Part shown: positions 35,328 to 50,300 of the stretch, piece after piece | Layout: each line of letters begins with the position of its first letter | How positions within the stretch are numbered: the stretch's first letter is position 1 | Notes under the pieces: model-generated | What the model saw: only the letters and a program-made list of their open reading frames with translations | The model's database searches: none | Told to the model about the DNA's origin: nothing | Origin: Tachypleus tridentatus | Taxonomy: Eukaryota > Arthropoda > Merostomata > Xiphosura > Limulidae | Direction: 5' to 3' | NCBI RefSeq assembly: GCF_004210375.1 | Contig: NC_134834.1 | Coordinates: forward strand, 149,701,009-149,765,008 | DNA: 64,000 nucleotides | Translations under genes and position numbers: made by a program

Positions 35328-38300
35328 ATAAAATAATAAAAAAAAAACATGCTGAGCATTTTAATCCTTGAAAATCAATTGATGAAAATTGTTTTTTGGT
35401 TCACTGAATGCAAAACCTCTCAACACAAACCTCCATTTATTCACTTTGTCATAGAATGGACAGGCTGGTAGTTTTCCATTCTTGGTTTTAATATTTTTGG
35501 CTATACAAATTTTTGGTGATCCAAAATAAGAAAGTGAGCTCAAGAAACTTATCACACATAATTGAAAAATTAATCTTAATTTTAAAATGTAAGATTATGG
35601 TGGAAAAACAGCCTACATTGTGTAGAAAGTTTATATGAATCTTGTGAGAAATGACGATTTGTGTGTGTGGTACTTGAACATACTTGTAGAAACTTTCATT
35701 TTAATAAATATGATCATGTTTTTCTTTCTTTTGGATAATTTATTTTTATGCTTCTTCTAACATGATGTGGTTAGTTTAGGTACCTTGCTGAAAAAAAAGC
35801 TTTATTTGTTGAAAGTATACAATGTCGAACTACTGGCAAGGTTTTTGTTATAAACTTAACACTGAGATTAATTTTAAGCTATAGTCTAGGAGAGTTGGGT
35901 AAGTTTTGTTTAGGTGCTCAAGATAGTAAGATGAATGAAGTATGGTACCCTTCTAGACAGCTTATTTGATATTTTGTAAAGAGAGGACAGGTGACATTTA
36001 ATTTTAGAGTAGTGTTGATGAAGTAACACATACACACAAACAAACATGGATTTTAGGGGTTAGAGTGCTTAACCTTTAAGGGTTTGCTTTGTTTTAGAAG
36101 CTCAGATGCTATACAACTGTTGACTAATTAATGATAGCTATGTTAATGGTAGGACTGTGTTCAAAGGTTCATATTCTCTCCAGAAATTCAAAGATAGTTT
36201 TAGATATTCTAATGTTCACTAGATGGCATTCTAGCAGAATCAGGTTATTTCTTCTCTCATTAACTGAAGCTGTTTGGCAGTGTTGGAATAGTAATCACCC
36301 ATTAAATATTACTCATGTGAAAAATATTTTTGCCTTGTATAATATCCATCGCTTAAACAAAAGTTGTTTTATTAAAAAAAACAAACAAACAATTGCACAC
36401 CACTGAAATATCACAGTAACAGCTCTTTCCCTGCATTAGAACAGGTTGTTATGGTGGAGCACAGATGGTATGTTTAGTGACCATATTACTTTATGAAAAT
36501 GTACTTCAATATCTCGTGTGTTAGATGTAAGAGAAATGTTATGGTAGAATAACATGTTAACACTGATAGTTTTATAGTTGAAAAAAGAAAACCAGTATAT
36601 ATCCACACTGCTGTCAATATCCTCCTCTAGGTGTATATTAAATTAATCAATGTTGTTAAAATGTAATGTTTTTGTTACAGTTGAAGGTCCATATTTTTTT
36701 CTAATTGAACTGTTTGGGTTAATCTGTTTATTTATTATCAGTATGATTGGGTTTAATTAATCAACAGATTTAAATTAAAAAGCCATGACTGTTAACTTGC
36801 TTGGAATGGCGACTATTAAATAAAGACTTGTTTTGTTTAAGTCAACTGCAGGTTTTATAATTGGCTTTGTTTCATTACCATGTTCAAATAGAAAACAAAA
36901 AAGTTTTTTTTAATGTAGTTTTTAGTGCTGATTTCAGAAATATAAATTAAAGTTTGGAGAAATTAAAATAAATATTTTTATATCTTTTATTTTGCTAGGT
37001 TAGGTCAGTTTATGTGAGGTTAGATCAAGTTAGACTGATTATTAAATAATTACATGTTTACTTAAATAGAAAATAATTTAAAAAATGAAATGTTTTCCTA
37101 TTTCTTCCCTTTGACAAATCTATTCCCTAAATTTATGTTTTTGAAATGTGCAGCAAATTTAAAGTACTTGACATGTTGTTAGGAGACATAACATGCAACA
37201 TTGTTTAATAAATCATAACATGATTAACTCGTATCTCTGCGAGTTTGTTTAATGTTGTAGGTGTGAAAGTGGTGACCTCTTTAAGCAAATATTTCTGAAT
37301 TTGTACATTGAATTTGTTATGTTGCCACTAGATACTTTGTACTGTATTGATGATTTTCAGTTCTTTTAAATACACTGGTATATATGGAATGCTAAAAGTA
37401 CTTCATTTGTTTTGTTAGGAGAAGAAAAAAAAATTCATTTTCCAATATGTAATTTAATTAAATGTGCTAATGATAATAAGGTTTTCAGTGTTATTAGAAA
37501 AGAAAATGCTTCTTGTTTACAAAAGGATTTGAAGTTGGGCAAATAAATGACAGATTGCTTTTAATTATAAAAATTCAAAGTACTGCATGTGGTTATCATA
37601 GTATAAATTATAGGTGTAATTTTGATGGGAATAATATTTACAGTATTAATGAAGAAAAACATTATGGTGTTCTGGTTCATTGGTCTTTAAGCCATCCAAG
37701 CAATGAGCTGTTGTTAGTGGCAGGTTAAATAGGATTTTAGGTTGTTTCTATAGAAATATTGAATACAAATCTAAAGAGGTTATAATTTTATTGTACAGGT
37801 CACTGGTTAGGCCACATTTGAAGTATTGTGTTCAGTCATGGTAGTCCTTACCTTAAGGAGGACATTGAATTGTTAGAGAACTACTTGGATGACATCTGGG
37901 ATGGAAAGGTTGTTGTATGAGAATATTTTAAGGCATCTGAACTTCTTTTCTCTTGAAAAAAGAAGAGTTAGATGGGATTTGTTTCAGGTGCTTAAGATTG
38001 TTAAGAGAACTAATAATGAAAAAAATACATCATATTTTTTTCATAATTAATGGTGAGAATGATAATAATAGGGGCATAAACATATATTTTGGTGAAACAG
38101 ATGTCATCTTCATCTAAGGCGATTTCATTTTTCTGAGAGGGTGGTTGACTTTTGGAATGAGTTACCTTCAGATGGGATAGATGCAGTTAATTGAAAGAAG
38201 TTTAAGGGACTGTTTGATAAACATTTCATTGGTAAGAGCTGGCTTTGAGTGTTTTATTTGGTTTAGTGGATGGGATGGCATAGGTGGACCAACAGGTGTA

Positions 38301-41300
38301 TATTTAAATTGAGTCTTGTATCACTCCCTACATTCACTTTGTGATTGCTGGTATGTCCAACTCCAGTAATAATGTTCAAAGCATGAATTATATTAGACAT
38401 TAATAAAGTTTCACCATCTTATAACCTAAATAAAAGGAATGATAGAAACTTTAAACAAAACCAAGAAGTTGCTTTAGAATCAAGAGAGAAATGAGGAACT
38501 GTATGTTGGTATAAGGCAGTCTAAACATGACCTGCAGGTAATGGGTGTATGTGTGTGTGTGTCTTAGGGCAATCTAAACAAGTCCTGCAGGTAGTTATGT
38601 GTCACTCTTGTATGTGATAAAATATATTTGTCTGAAAAATATGAACTACTGTGTATTCTTTCTTTAAATGTTTTGTCTTAGAGCTGACAACAATAAAGAT
38701 AAGCTAATCACTAAGAAGGAGCTAGAAATCTGGATTGCTACAAAAGTACAGGAGCATATTGAACAAGCAGCAAAAGATAATTTCTGGATTTTTACAGCTT
38801 TGGATAAGAATCACAATGGTAAGTTTAGTTTGAAGTCTTTAAACATAGCTACGAGGACTGTATATTGTATACCACTCATCACATATAAGACTGTGCATAG
38901 TGTACCATCACTCATCACATGTAGGACTATACATGGTGTACCACTCATCACATGTATGTTATCACAAGTTTCTCAATGAAGTTAATCATTGTGTGCAATG
39001 ATCAAACACTGTTAGTAGGTATTGAAAGTAGTTTCTATAGTAAAAATATTGCTTTTAATCTCTTCACTGCTTTGGAGGTGGTGAACAGGTCAAAACTTGT
39101 GCTGGTTTTGTTAAGACATTAATATCATGGATGCTGTATGCATTTGTAGAAATATCATTTGTTTATTTATTCTAGATTGTGAACTGGATAGGAATATCAT
39201 TTTTTTGTTTATTGTAGAATGTTAAGTGGTAGGAGTGTGGTTTTTTTCATTGTCTGTTGTAAACTGTGAACTTGTGTGTCATTTTTTGTCTGTCTAATAT
39301 AGACTATGAACTGGTAGGAATGTCATTTTTTGTTTGTCTGTTGTGGACTGTGAACTGGTAGGAGTGTCATTTTTTGTTTGTCTATTGTAGACTGTGAACT
39401 GGTAGGAGTGTCATTTTTTGTTTGTCTATTGTAGACTGTGAACTGGTAAGAGTGCTATTTTTTGTCTGGCTGTTGTAGATTGTGAACTTGTGTCACTTTT
39501 TGTCTGTCTGTTGTAGACTGTGAACTTGTAAGAGTGTCATTTTTTTGTTTGTCTGTTGTAGACTGAACTTGTAAGAGTGTCATTTTCTTTTGTCTATTGT
39601 AGACTGGGAACTTGTAAGAGTGCTATTTTTTGTTTGTCTATTGTAAACTGTGAATGGATAGGAATGGTATTTTTTATTTATTATAGATTATGAACTGGTA
39701 GGAATGTTATTTGATTCTTTATTCATTACAGACAGTATAAAATGTAAGAATTTGTATGTTTATGTGTATGAATTGGTAGGAGTATTACATTACATTGTGG
39801 CACTTATCATTAATACCACCTGAGTCTACTTAGGTTGTGTTTAATAGTTTCATATTTCATTATAAAGTTAATGGTTGTTATCACTCTCTCTAATCGTAGG
39901 CCGTGTCAGCTGGGAGGAGTACCACTTGAACTTCATGTTAGAACAAGGATTCAATAAAACATTCGCTGAAAACCATTCAGAAAATCATAAAACATTGGAT
40001 CGCAAATGTAAGTTGTAATTATTGTATTATTAATGATGAAGTCTCAATGTGGTGCTATCACAGCAATGTGTCCTTTAAGACAAAGGTCTGAAGTATGTAT
40101 TCATAATATTGTTTCTTAACAAGGCAATTCTTGAAAGTGTCTTATAATTTTTATGGATTGTTGGTGCAAAGTTTTTAAACATTATAAACCAAAGAAACTT
40201 TTACTAATAGAAATGTGACAATTCAGTCAATACATGTTAGTCACAATAAACCTGCTGACAGGCTCTGTGGACAGTTTGGCAGGGACTGTTTTTATTGTTC
40301 AAATGTGAAGAGCTGCAAGTGAGTAATTTATAGTAATGTAGCTCATTCAACTTTATGTTAGTACTGCCTGTAAATTCTCTGAATATGAACAATGATGGAA
40401 AAATATACATATGGTAAAACTTTTAACTACTATGGAATAGTCTATGGTTATGTTATATCAGTATATATTATGTTGGAATACAGTGCAACCAGTTACAGAC
40501 AGGATGTTTACAGAGGTATGCTTTATCTTTCTCAGATGTTTTACATTGGTGATATAATGGTGAATAAAGGTTATAATTGTTTGTAGTGAAAGAGAAGATA
40601 TTACTTGACAAAGCAGCTTGGTTTGAAGCAGCCAACTCCGACCCTGATGCCCTCAACATTGATGAATTCTTAACATTTCGACATCCAGAGCATAGCCATG
40701 TGTCATTATTAAATATGGTGAATGACATCATCAGTAATCTTGGTAAGTTAGAAATCAATGTTTCGTTGTGCATATATAAAAATGTTAATTATAATTGTTA
40801 ATTAATACTGAGTAGTTATAAAGCAACAAATAGATTACATTTATTTGAAGATGCTGGTAATGTACTTGAAGAATGAGTACTGAAAAAAATCAAATAAAAT
40901 ATTTTATGTTTTATGTTTAATTGTCATGTAAAGTGTGTAGGTTTAGTTATGTCTGACACTTAACAGTAAAGTATTTGGGTTTAATTTGGATAATCTGACA
41001 ATAATAAGACCTCTTGTGGGCTGGAATCTGCATGTATGAAGATTGTACTACAGTGTGAAGTTATCATTCACTGCTTTAACTGTAGGCCTTGTGGGCTGGA
41101 ACATTTGGATGAAACTTTCATTTATGGCATTAGATTCTCTTGTGGGCTAGAACCTGTGTGTATGAAGATTGTACTACAGTGTGAAATTATCATTCACTAC
41201 TTTAAATGTAGGCCTCTTGTGGGCTAGAATATTTGTGTGAATATTTACTTGTGTTAAGCTTTCCTTTATGGCATTAGATTCTCTTGTGGGTTGGAACATT

Positions 41301-44300
41301 TGTGTGAATATTTACTTGTGTTAAGCTTTCCTTTATGGCATTAGATTCTCTTTTGGGCTGGAACATTTGTGTGAAAATTTTACTAGTGTGAATTTATCAG
41401 CAACAACTTTGCGTGTTTCCTTACAGATACAGATGGTGATGAACAGTTGTCAGAAACTGAGTTTGCAGAGATGCCTCAAGATGATGACAGTAAATTGAGT
41501 GAAGAAAATTGGAAGAAGGAGAGAATTAGGGAGTTTAAAGAGTTCATTGACACTAATCATGATGGAAAAGTAAATAGACAAGAACTTCTGGTAAGCAAAC
41601 TTAGGCAATAAAAAACTGCACTGAGAGAAACCTAGCCAACCTTCTGTTATAGGGAAGATGATTGGAGGAGTTCATGCAAGTGTATAAGCACAATCAGGGT
41701 TTGTTTGCAATGTAACCTTGAGTTCATGTAGTTTTCTAAAGACTACATTGAGTGTGTTTACATTTGGTGTCGTAATGTAGAGAGGAGTTCAGACTTGTGC
41801 ATAAACACGGCATATTTGTAATGTGAGTCAGAGTTCAGTGTATTTTTAATGTGCTTTTGTGTTTTATTTTAAAGCTATGTTCTGAGAGAACTCACATCAT
41901 TACACAGTATTAGCCATCTTCCTTGTGCATCTGCCAAAGAGACTTGTATGCGACTAGCTTTTAGACAACTCCTACCTAACTTCAAATGATTTAACATGAA
42001 TTGCACTACTGCACAATCGTGTAATCATGCAACAATGCCCACTACCAATAGGAGGGCAACACACCTCCAGTGCATTTGCACTTGTGTAAACTTCATTCTT
42101 CAACCTGGCATATGTAGTTATGTTTAATTTGTTCAGAATAACATTTTAAAAGCAACTTTCAATTTTGTTTTTCTATGGCTTTTGTTTTAAAAGCTTTAAC
42201 CTTTATCATGTGTTCTCAAAGATGGGGATTTATACTTAGTCCTAGGTGATTGAAGTAATTCATATTTAGGCTTTATTTCTCATGCAACATTTGGAGGCTT
42301 GTTAGCTATCAATGTCTTTGCAGCTATTGTTCAACATTTTGTAGATGACTTTTATTTACTGAATCTCCTACTTCTGTCCTATTAATTTTCTTCTCAGTCA
42401 GGAATAATATGTTGGACTGTGACCTTTATCTGTTTTCTTTGAATAGTACCTTTCCATTCATTAATTGACCTCAACTTTCCTTTCTCTCTCTGAATACCAT
42501 TCTCAGATATGTTCCTTTTCTTATAGTTTGCTTCATTCTTTATTAATTTTCATTTTATCATTCCATGACTTAGGTTTCTCAGGTCTTCACTTCTTGGTTG
42601 TCTTCTTGGTTGTCATTACAATTTGCAACACTCAAGTTCATGACTTGAGTCATGCTATTGTCCTGCTATTTAGGGTACTTTCTTTTTCTTTCTCAATTTC
42701 CTTTAATTCATATCTTTTCTGTTCAGTTTGTGGATTGAGCTCATTCCTTCTGTTTCACTTTCTGATTCCCTATCTTCACAATTTCATATGTTTCACTCCT
42801 GCCTTTTTGTACTACTGCTCATAATTCGACTTTTTATCCGAAACACTTCTTCATGGTTCAGGTTGGCTGTTGTAGACTTTGATTTTTTTTTTTTATTTGT
42901 TTAACTTGTTCATCATATTCTGCTCTTTCCCTCCATCCTTTGTTTGCCTGCTTTTGAGACTCAGTCAATCAAGGTCTGCATTTTACTGCAGTCCTTCCTC
43001 TTTCTTTAACACCTATTGATCATCTAACTCCATTTATTTTCCTGATTGTTTTAAGTAGAGCTCCTTTTTCCCTGGTAATTTGGACTTGTGTTATATAGCT
43101 TCTGTCCTTTTTTCCTTCCCAGATTTTTCCTTTTTCTTGACTTCTCTTTACTCTTATTCTCTGTCTGGTTCAGTCTTTTCCTCACTATTCCAGATTCTAA
43201 GCCTTCATGTTTTGATTTTTATCTTCTCTTCTTCCAGACATCTGGTTTGTCATTTTTCTCCTCAGTGGCTATTACTGAAATATGATTATGTGGATACCCA
43301 TTTCTTCCTCTGCTGTTTTTTTACTTTTTGTCCACCTTGGGCTTTTCCTTTCTCCTCTTCTGTTTTTATTTTCTCTACCCTTTGACCCTATCTATAATAT
43401 TTTTCACATGGTCTGCAGGTAACAATGGTCAATGTGTTGGGCACTTTCCTATGCATCTATTCTCTTTTTATTATCCATTTTAGGTCCATTCTTTTTTCAA
43501 TTTCTTGCTTTTCCCTTCACCTCAGGATTGGCTCCTTTTGTATTCTTTGGTACTTTGAGGCCATTTGTCTGTCATATTTATTGCACAGGGCTGGTATTCA
43601 TCTATTGGACTGTTTACTTTGTTTAGTCCATTCGTGGGTCATTCCTCTTCTCTTTTATTTCTTTAGTGATGATTACTTGGTTGGTGAGGATATATCTTTT
43701 TTGCACATCCACTCAATGTTTGATACTTTCTGGCTTTTTCTTCTCCTTTTGTTTCAAATGAGTTTCACCTTCTTTGTCTATGAAATATGGCATGTCTGGT
43801 TATTTGGCTTTTCATTTTGCTTTTTCTTCCTACATTATAGTTTATTTTGCATTTGGGACTCTGACTTCTTTGGAACCATTTCTTCCTTTGGGGTTTGCAC
43901 TCTTGTCTTTCACAGCAGATCTTGCAGACCCAAGATTTTCTTCTTAAGAACTATTGTTCTCCTTTTTGAGTTATAGTGTTATGGTGACAGGACCATGCTT
44001 CACTATTTCCTGCATTTCCTTACCATCTTTCAGTCTGGTTTCCCTTCTCTTTCTGCATGAGGCACATTTTTACAGGAAGGAAGTATTTCTGACATTTGGA
44101 TGCTGCCTGGTATCCACTCTACATTATTATGTCTGACTTCCTTGCTATATTCTTAACATGTTTCACTTCCTACCCCTACTTAGACATGTTCCATTCAGTC
44201 TTTTCTACTGTTATTTCATACCCCATCTATCCATGAGGCTCCATTCAAAGGCCTTATGCTTTCAGAATTTTTACATACACATTTGAGCCCATTTTCTCAT

Positions 44301-47300
44301 TATGTTGGTATTTTGGATGTTATATACTAGATTCTTAAGTTATTTCTCAGCCAGTATGCCTTCTGTCAACAAATGGTTGTTAACCCCTTCTCATTTCTGG
44401 TGGGGTTTAGTCTTAGTTTTACATGCTCCTCTTGAATACACTAAATGAGCCTTCCTCTTAAATGATCTTCATTGACCAGTTCTGCTTTAGTTCACTTGTC
44501 TTTTTCACCCTTCTTTCTCTCCCTAATTTTATCTCTCTGTTGCTTCAGTCTCATACATCCCATTTTCTTTGGGGGATATCTTCTCTCCATCCTCTCACAG
44601 ATACTTTACTCGTTCTGGTGTCCACCAGAATAAGTTTTATGCTCATGTGTCATTATTCTTGTCATTTTCCTCCTGCCTTTCACTGTCTTTGTATTTCAGT
44701 GTTGGTGGCAGATCTTGTGCTAATAGTCATCACCAATCCCTTTTCTTCTGACATTCATTCTGTGAACTGTATTTATGTCCATCTTACCTAACTACTCAAT
44801 GGTGGCTTGTCATTTTCTTCCTTGGCTGAGTGCCAGGTGGCCCTGTACATGACCATTTTCCTTTCCTTATACCAAAAGGTGTTTCTTCCTATGTCCTCTC
44901 CCACTCTCTTCCACCCCTCCATCCTCCTCACTCTAACCCTTGTCCTTAATAGGATTTTGCATCATCTAGAGCAGGGGTTCCCAACCGGTGGGTTGGCAGC
45001 CTTGGCAGGGGAGTCGCGTAGCCTTGTTAGAAGTAGCTTGGGATAACATTAATTTTATTTCATTAATTACATTTTCATGCTCTTACATTTTTTTGTTTCG
45101 GTGCAAAGCACCGTGTGCTACGTTAGTTCAATGTCTTAGGTGATATTATGGGTGTATGTATGCGTGCCTGTGAGTGAATGTACCTATGTCTGCAGCTATA
45201 TGTATGTGTGTACTAGTGAATAGCAAGTATGTGAGTGCACGCGCATGTACGTATGCTTGTGTGTCTGTTTAGCTGTGATTAAGTGTGTGTGTGCTCGCTG
45301 TTGACACGTGAGTCACATGTCCATTGCTGATTGGTGGATGATGAATCGTGCGACTGGCCACGCTCCCTTCCCTCCCAATACTTACCCCATCATTACTCTA
45401 CCTGCAACCCCCACAAGTAGTCAGTGTAAGATCTACAGTTGCCAAAGCATTCATTATTCAACATTTTTATTTTATTTTAACAAGGAGATAAGTAAGCAGT
45501 AGAGTTGAGTTGTGTCCATGGCTAAACGGCGCAGATACTCAGAATGCTACCTCAACATTGGCTTCACCACTGTGCTCGCCAACGACGGCATCGAGAAACC
45601 ACAGTGTGTTTCGTGCCATGCTGTCCTGAGTACAGAGTCAATGAAACCATCAAAACTCAAGCGTCATCTCGAGACGAAACATCCAGAACACGCAAAGAAG
45701 GGTTTGGATTTCTTTAAACGGCATGAACAGTGTCTTAAAAGCCAAAGAATCGATAGAAGTGGGTCGTTTCAGCAGCAGAGTGCAGACGTAGTGGAAGATT
45801 CATATGAGATTGCATTTGAAATTGCTAAACAAAAAAAGCCTCAAATGATTGGAGAAACACTTTTTAAACCCTGCATGATGAAAGCAGTAAATCTTATTCT
45901 TGGAGAAGCCAGTGCAAAGAAGATGCAGCAAGTATCCCTGTCAAATAATACTATACAGAGGTGCATTTCTAAAATGTGTATGGATGTGAAGGAACAGGTT
46001 TTGACTGAAATCAAGGGTTCCCCTTTGTTCTCCTTTCAGCTCGATGAGTCAACAGATGTAAGTTCATGTTCTCAGTTGTTTGTCTTCGTGAGATACATTA
46101 ATTCAGGTGACATCAAAGACGAATTCTTATTCTGCAGTGCACTTGAAACCACAACAAAAGCTGATGATGTCATGGAAAAAGTTTCAACTTTTTTTCAAGA
46201 CAAAGATCTTCAATGGCAAAACGTGTGTGGGGTTTGTACGGATGGGGCACCGGCTATGCTGGGATCGAAATCAGGATTCCAGTCGAGAGTGAAGAAGTTA
46301 GCACCTCAAGCAAAGGGCATCCACTGCATGATTCACCAATATGCTCTCACCAGTAAGACTCTCCCTGCCTCTCTGCAGGAAGTGCTTGAATCTGTAATCA
46401 AAATTGTAAATTATGTGAAGACTCAAGCACTCAACACTCACCTATTCAAAGAACTATGCAAAGACATGAATGCTGACCACGAAGTCCTTCTCTTCTACAC
46501 AGCAGTACGTTGGTTGTCGAAAGGAGACGTTATTAATCGTGTCTTTGAAATGAAAGATGAAATAAAACTATTCCTGGAGACTCAAGAAAGGAAAGATCTT
46601 GTAGCTCACTTTGAAGATGAAGCATGGAATAAAAGGGTTGCATACCAAGCTGACATTTTTGACCAGCTGAACAAGCTCAATTTGAAGCTTCAAGGAAGGG
46701 AAACACATGTTCTCCTTTTTCAAGATAGTCTTCGGGCTTTGTTTCCAAACTGCAGAATTTGCGTCGGAAAACCAATCTTGGAAACATTGCTATGTTTGAA
46801 AAACTTTGTGGAGTGACGAATGAGTCTCAGATCCAACTGGATCAGTTCCTCAAGGATGAGATCACCGAACATATTTAGTCTCTAGAAAAGGAAGTTGAGC
46901 GTTACTTCTCTGAGCTATCACAGGAACAGGAGGCCCTGGTAAGGAACCCATTTTGTACTGAACTTGATGTATCCAGCATCCCAGATGATATCCAAGATGA
47001 ATTTCTGGATCTAAGGAACGACTCTTCAGCTCGTGATCTCTTCAAGGTGAAATCCGTGACTCAGCTCTGGTGCGCTATGTATCAGTCATACTCCAAAGTC
47101 AGCATGATAGCTTTACGTGTCCTTGTTTCATTTGCTTCTACCTACTTGTGTGAGGCAGGATTTTCCACTCTTGTCAATATAAAAACAAAGAATAGGAACA
47201 GATTGGATGTTGGAGATGACATGAGACTGGCTCTAACAAATGCTCGGCCATGAATTTCAAAGCTTGCTGCTGAAATGCAACATCAGGCATCTCACAAGCT

Positions 47301-50300
47301 GGGTTGGATAGCTGTTCAAACTTATGTTAATATTATTTTAAGAAATATATGTTCTTTTTGTGAATTCAGGTTGGACCAATGTGATTTAATTTGCTAATAA
47401 ATAATTACAGAATTTTTAAATATATTTTTTTAGATGTTTCTTTCCCTCTCCTTTACAGAAAATAAACGAAAAATTAAGCTGCTGATATTAAGCCCTAAGT
47501 AGGGTGTCACATGGGTTTCAAACTTTTAGGTGAGGGGTCGCGAGTGCCAAAAGGTTGGAAACCCCTGATCTAGAGTATGACCCATTTGTCCTATTTATTT
47601 CCTGCCTTCTTTTTATCACCTTTTTCTGTAATTTTGTTTCATTCTCATTCAGAATTACCAATTTTCAGATGCGTATTATACAGATGGTTCTCATTTCCTT
47701 ATTCTTCTTACCTTTATGTTCCCCTTCAAGACTGTCTCACTGTTCCTTGAACTTAATTCACCCAGGTGGTTTACAGTACTCTCCTATCTTTTTTCTTTCA
47801 TTCATCAATTGGGCCTGTATCTTGTTGCACTGTTCATTATACATTTTCAAGGACCTCTCTTGCAGGTTTCCCATCTTTATCCATATCCTGGGAGCCATAC
47901 ATTTTTACCAGGGATTTTGTTCCTTCTATCCTTACTACATAGACCCAGACTTCTTTTATAAAGACTGGTATAAACAGTGTCATTAGTAAGACATGTGTGT
48001 ATACATGTCATTTATTATAGTCAAGTTGCTTCTATTATAATAACTGGTATAAACAGTGTTGTTAGTAATACAGTTGTTTACATGTTGTCATTTATTGTAA
48101 TCAAGTTAGTTGTATTAGGATGACTTGTATAAACAGTGTCATTAGTAATACAGTTGAATGCATTTTATTTATTATAGTCAGGTTACTTCTATTAGGATGA
48201 CTGGTATAAACAGTGTCGTCAGTAATACAATTGTATACATGTTGTCATTCATTATAGTGAACTTCTATTATAATAACTGGTATAAACAGTTAGTAATACA
48301 GTTGTATACATGTTGCAATTTATTATATTCAAGTTGGTTCTATTACAATGACTGGTATAAACAGTTAGTAATACAGTTGTATACATGTTGCAATTTATTA
48401 TATTCAAGTTGGTTCTATTCCAATGACTGGTATAAACAGTGTCATTAGTAATACAGTTGTATACATGTCATTTATTATAGTCAAGTTACTTCTATTATAA
48501 TGACTGGTATAAACAGTGTCATTAGTAATACAGTTGTATACATGTCATTTACTATAGTCAAGTTCATTCTATTATAATGACTGGTATAAACAGTGTTGTT
48601 ACTAATACAGTTGTTTACATGTTGTCATTTATTGTAGTCAAGTTAGTTGTATTAGGATGACTGGTATAAAGAGTGTCATTAGTAATACAGTTCAATGCAT
48701 TTTATTTATTATAGTCAGGTTAGTTCTATTAGGATGACTGGTATAAACAGTGTCATAAGTAATACAATTATATATGTTGTCATTTATTATAGTGAAGTTC
48801 TATTATAATGTCTGGTATAAACAGTTAGTAATACAGTTGTATACATGTTGTCATTTATTATATTCAAGTTAGTTCTATTACAATGACTGGTATAAAAAGT
48901 GTCATTAGTAATACAGCTGTTTACATGTCATTTATTATATTCAAGTTACTTCTATTATAATGACTGGTGTAAACAGTGTCATTACTAATACAGTTGTTTA
49001 CATGTTGCCATTTATTATAGTCAAATTAGTTCTATTACAATGACTGGTATTAAGAGTGTTTTTTATGATACAATTGTATACATATTGTCATTTATTATAG
49101 TCATGTCTATTAGAATGACTAGTATAAACAGTGTCATTAGTAATACAGTTGTATACATGTCATTATAGTCAAGTTAGTTCTATCAGAAAGACTGGTGTAA
49201 ACAGTGTCATTAGTAATACAGTGGTATACATGTCATTTATTATAGTCGTTACTTCTTTTATAATCACTGGTATAAACAGTTAGTAATACAGTTGTTTACA
49301 TGTTGTCATTTATTGTAGTCATGTTAGTTGTATTAGGATGACTGGTATAAACAGTGTCATTAGTAATACAGTTATATGCATTTTATTTATTATAGTTAGA
49401 TTAGTTCTATTAGGATGACTGGTATAAACAGTGTCATTAGTAATACAATTGTATACAGTTGTGATTTATTATAGTCAAGGTAGGTTTATTAGAATGACTG
49501 GTATAAACAGTGTTGTTTGGAGTAGAGTTATATACCTATTGTAATTTATTATAGTCAAGTTACTTCAATTATAATGATTGGTATAAACAGTATCGTTAGT
49601 AATACAGTTGTTAAATGTTGTCATTTGTTATATTCAAGTTAGTTCTATTACAATGACTGGTACAAACAGTGTCATTAGTAATATAGTTGTATACATGTCA
49701 TTTATTATAGTCAAGCTGCTTCTATTATAATGACTGGTATAAACAGTGTTGTCAGTAATATAGTTGTATGCATTTTATTTATTATAGTCAAGTTAGTTTT
49801 ATTAGGATGACTGGTATAAACAGTGATATTAGTAATATAATTGTATACAGACGTGATTTATTATAGTGAAGTTCTATTATAATGACTGGTATAAACAGTT
49901 AGTAATACAGTTCTATACATGTCATTTATTATGGTCAAGTTGCTTCGATTATAATGACTGGTATAAAGAGTTAGTAATACAGTTGTTTACATGTTGTCGT
50001 TTATTGTAGTCAAGTTAGTTCTATTAGGATGACTGGTATAAACAGTGTCATTAGTAATAAAATTGTATACATGTCATTTTTTATAGTCAAGTTGCTTCTA
50101 TTATAATAACTGGTATAAACAGTGTTATTAGTAATACAGTTGTTTACATGTTGTCATTTATTACAGTCAAGTTGCTTCTATTATAATGACTGGTATAAAC
50201 AGTGTTGTTAGTCATACAGTTGTTTACATGTCATTTATTGTACTCAAGTTAGTTGTATTAGGATGACTGGTATAAACAGTGTCATTAGTAATACAGTTGT

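Noticed and set aside
40392-40801. Open frames on both strands around SDF4 exon 4
   Set aside because: They run through introns or the opposite strand. The exon frame joined by splice sites explains the coding signal.
42465-44791. Several 100-180 codon hydrophobic open frames
   Set aside because: They come from a purine-poor strand where stop codons are rare. Fragments of reverse-transcriptase similarity jump between frames, so no single membrane protein is encoded.
45518-47253. A domesticated host ZBED gene
   Set aside because: Terminal inverted repeats, intact target duplications, a frameshift and an in-frame stop show an ordinary decaying transposon copy.
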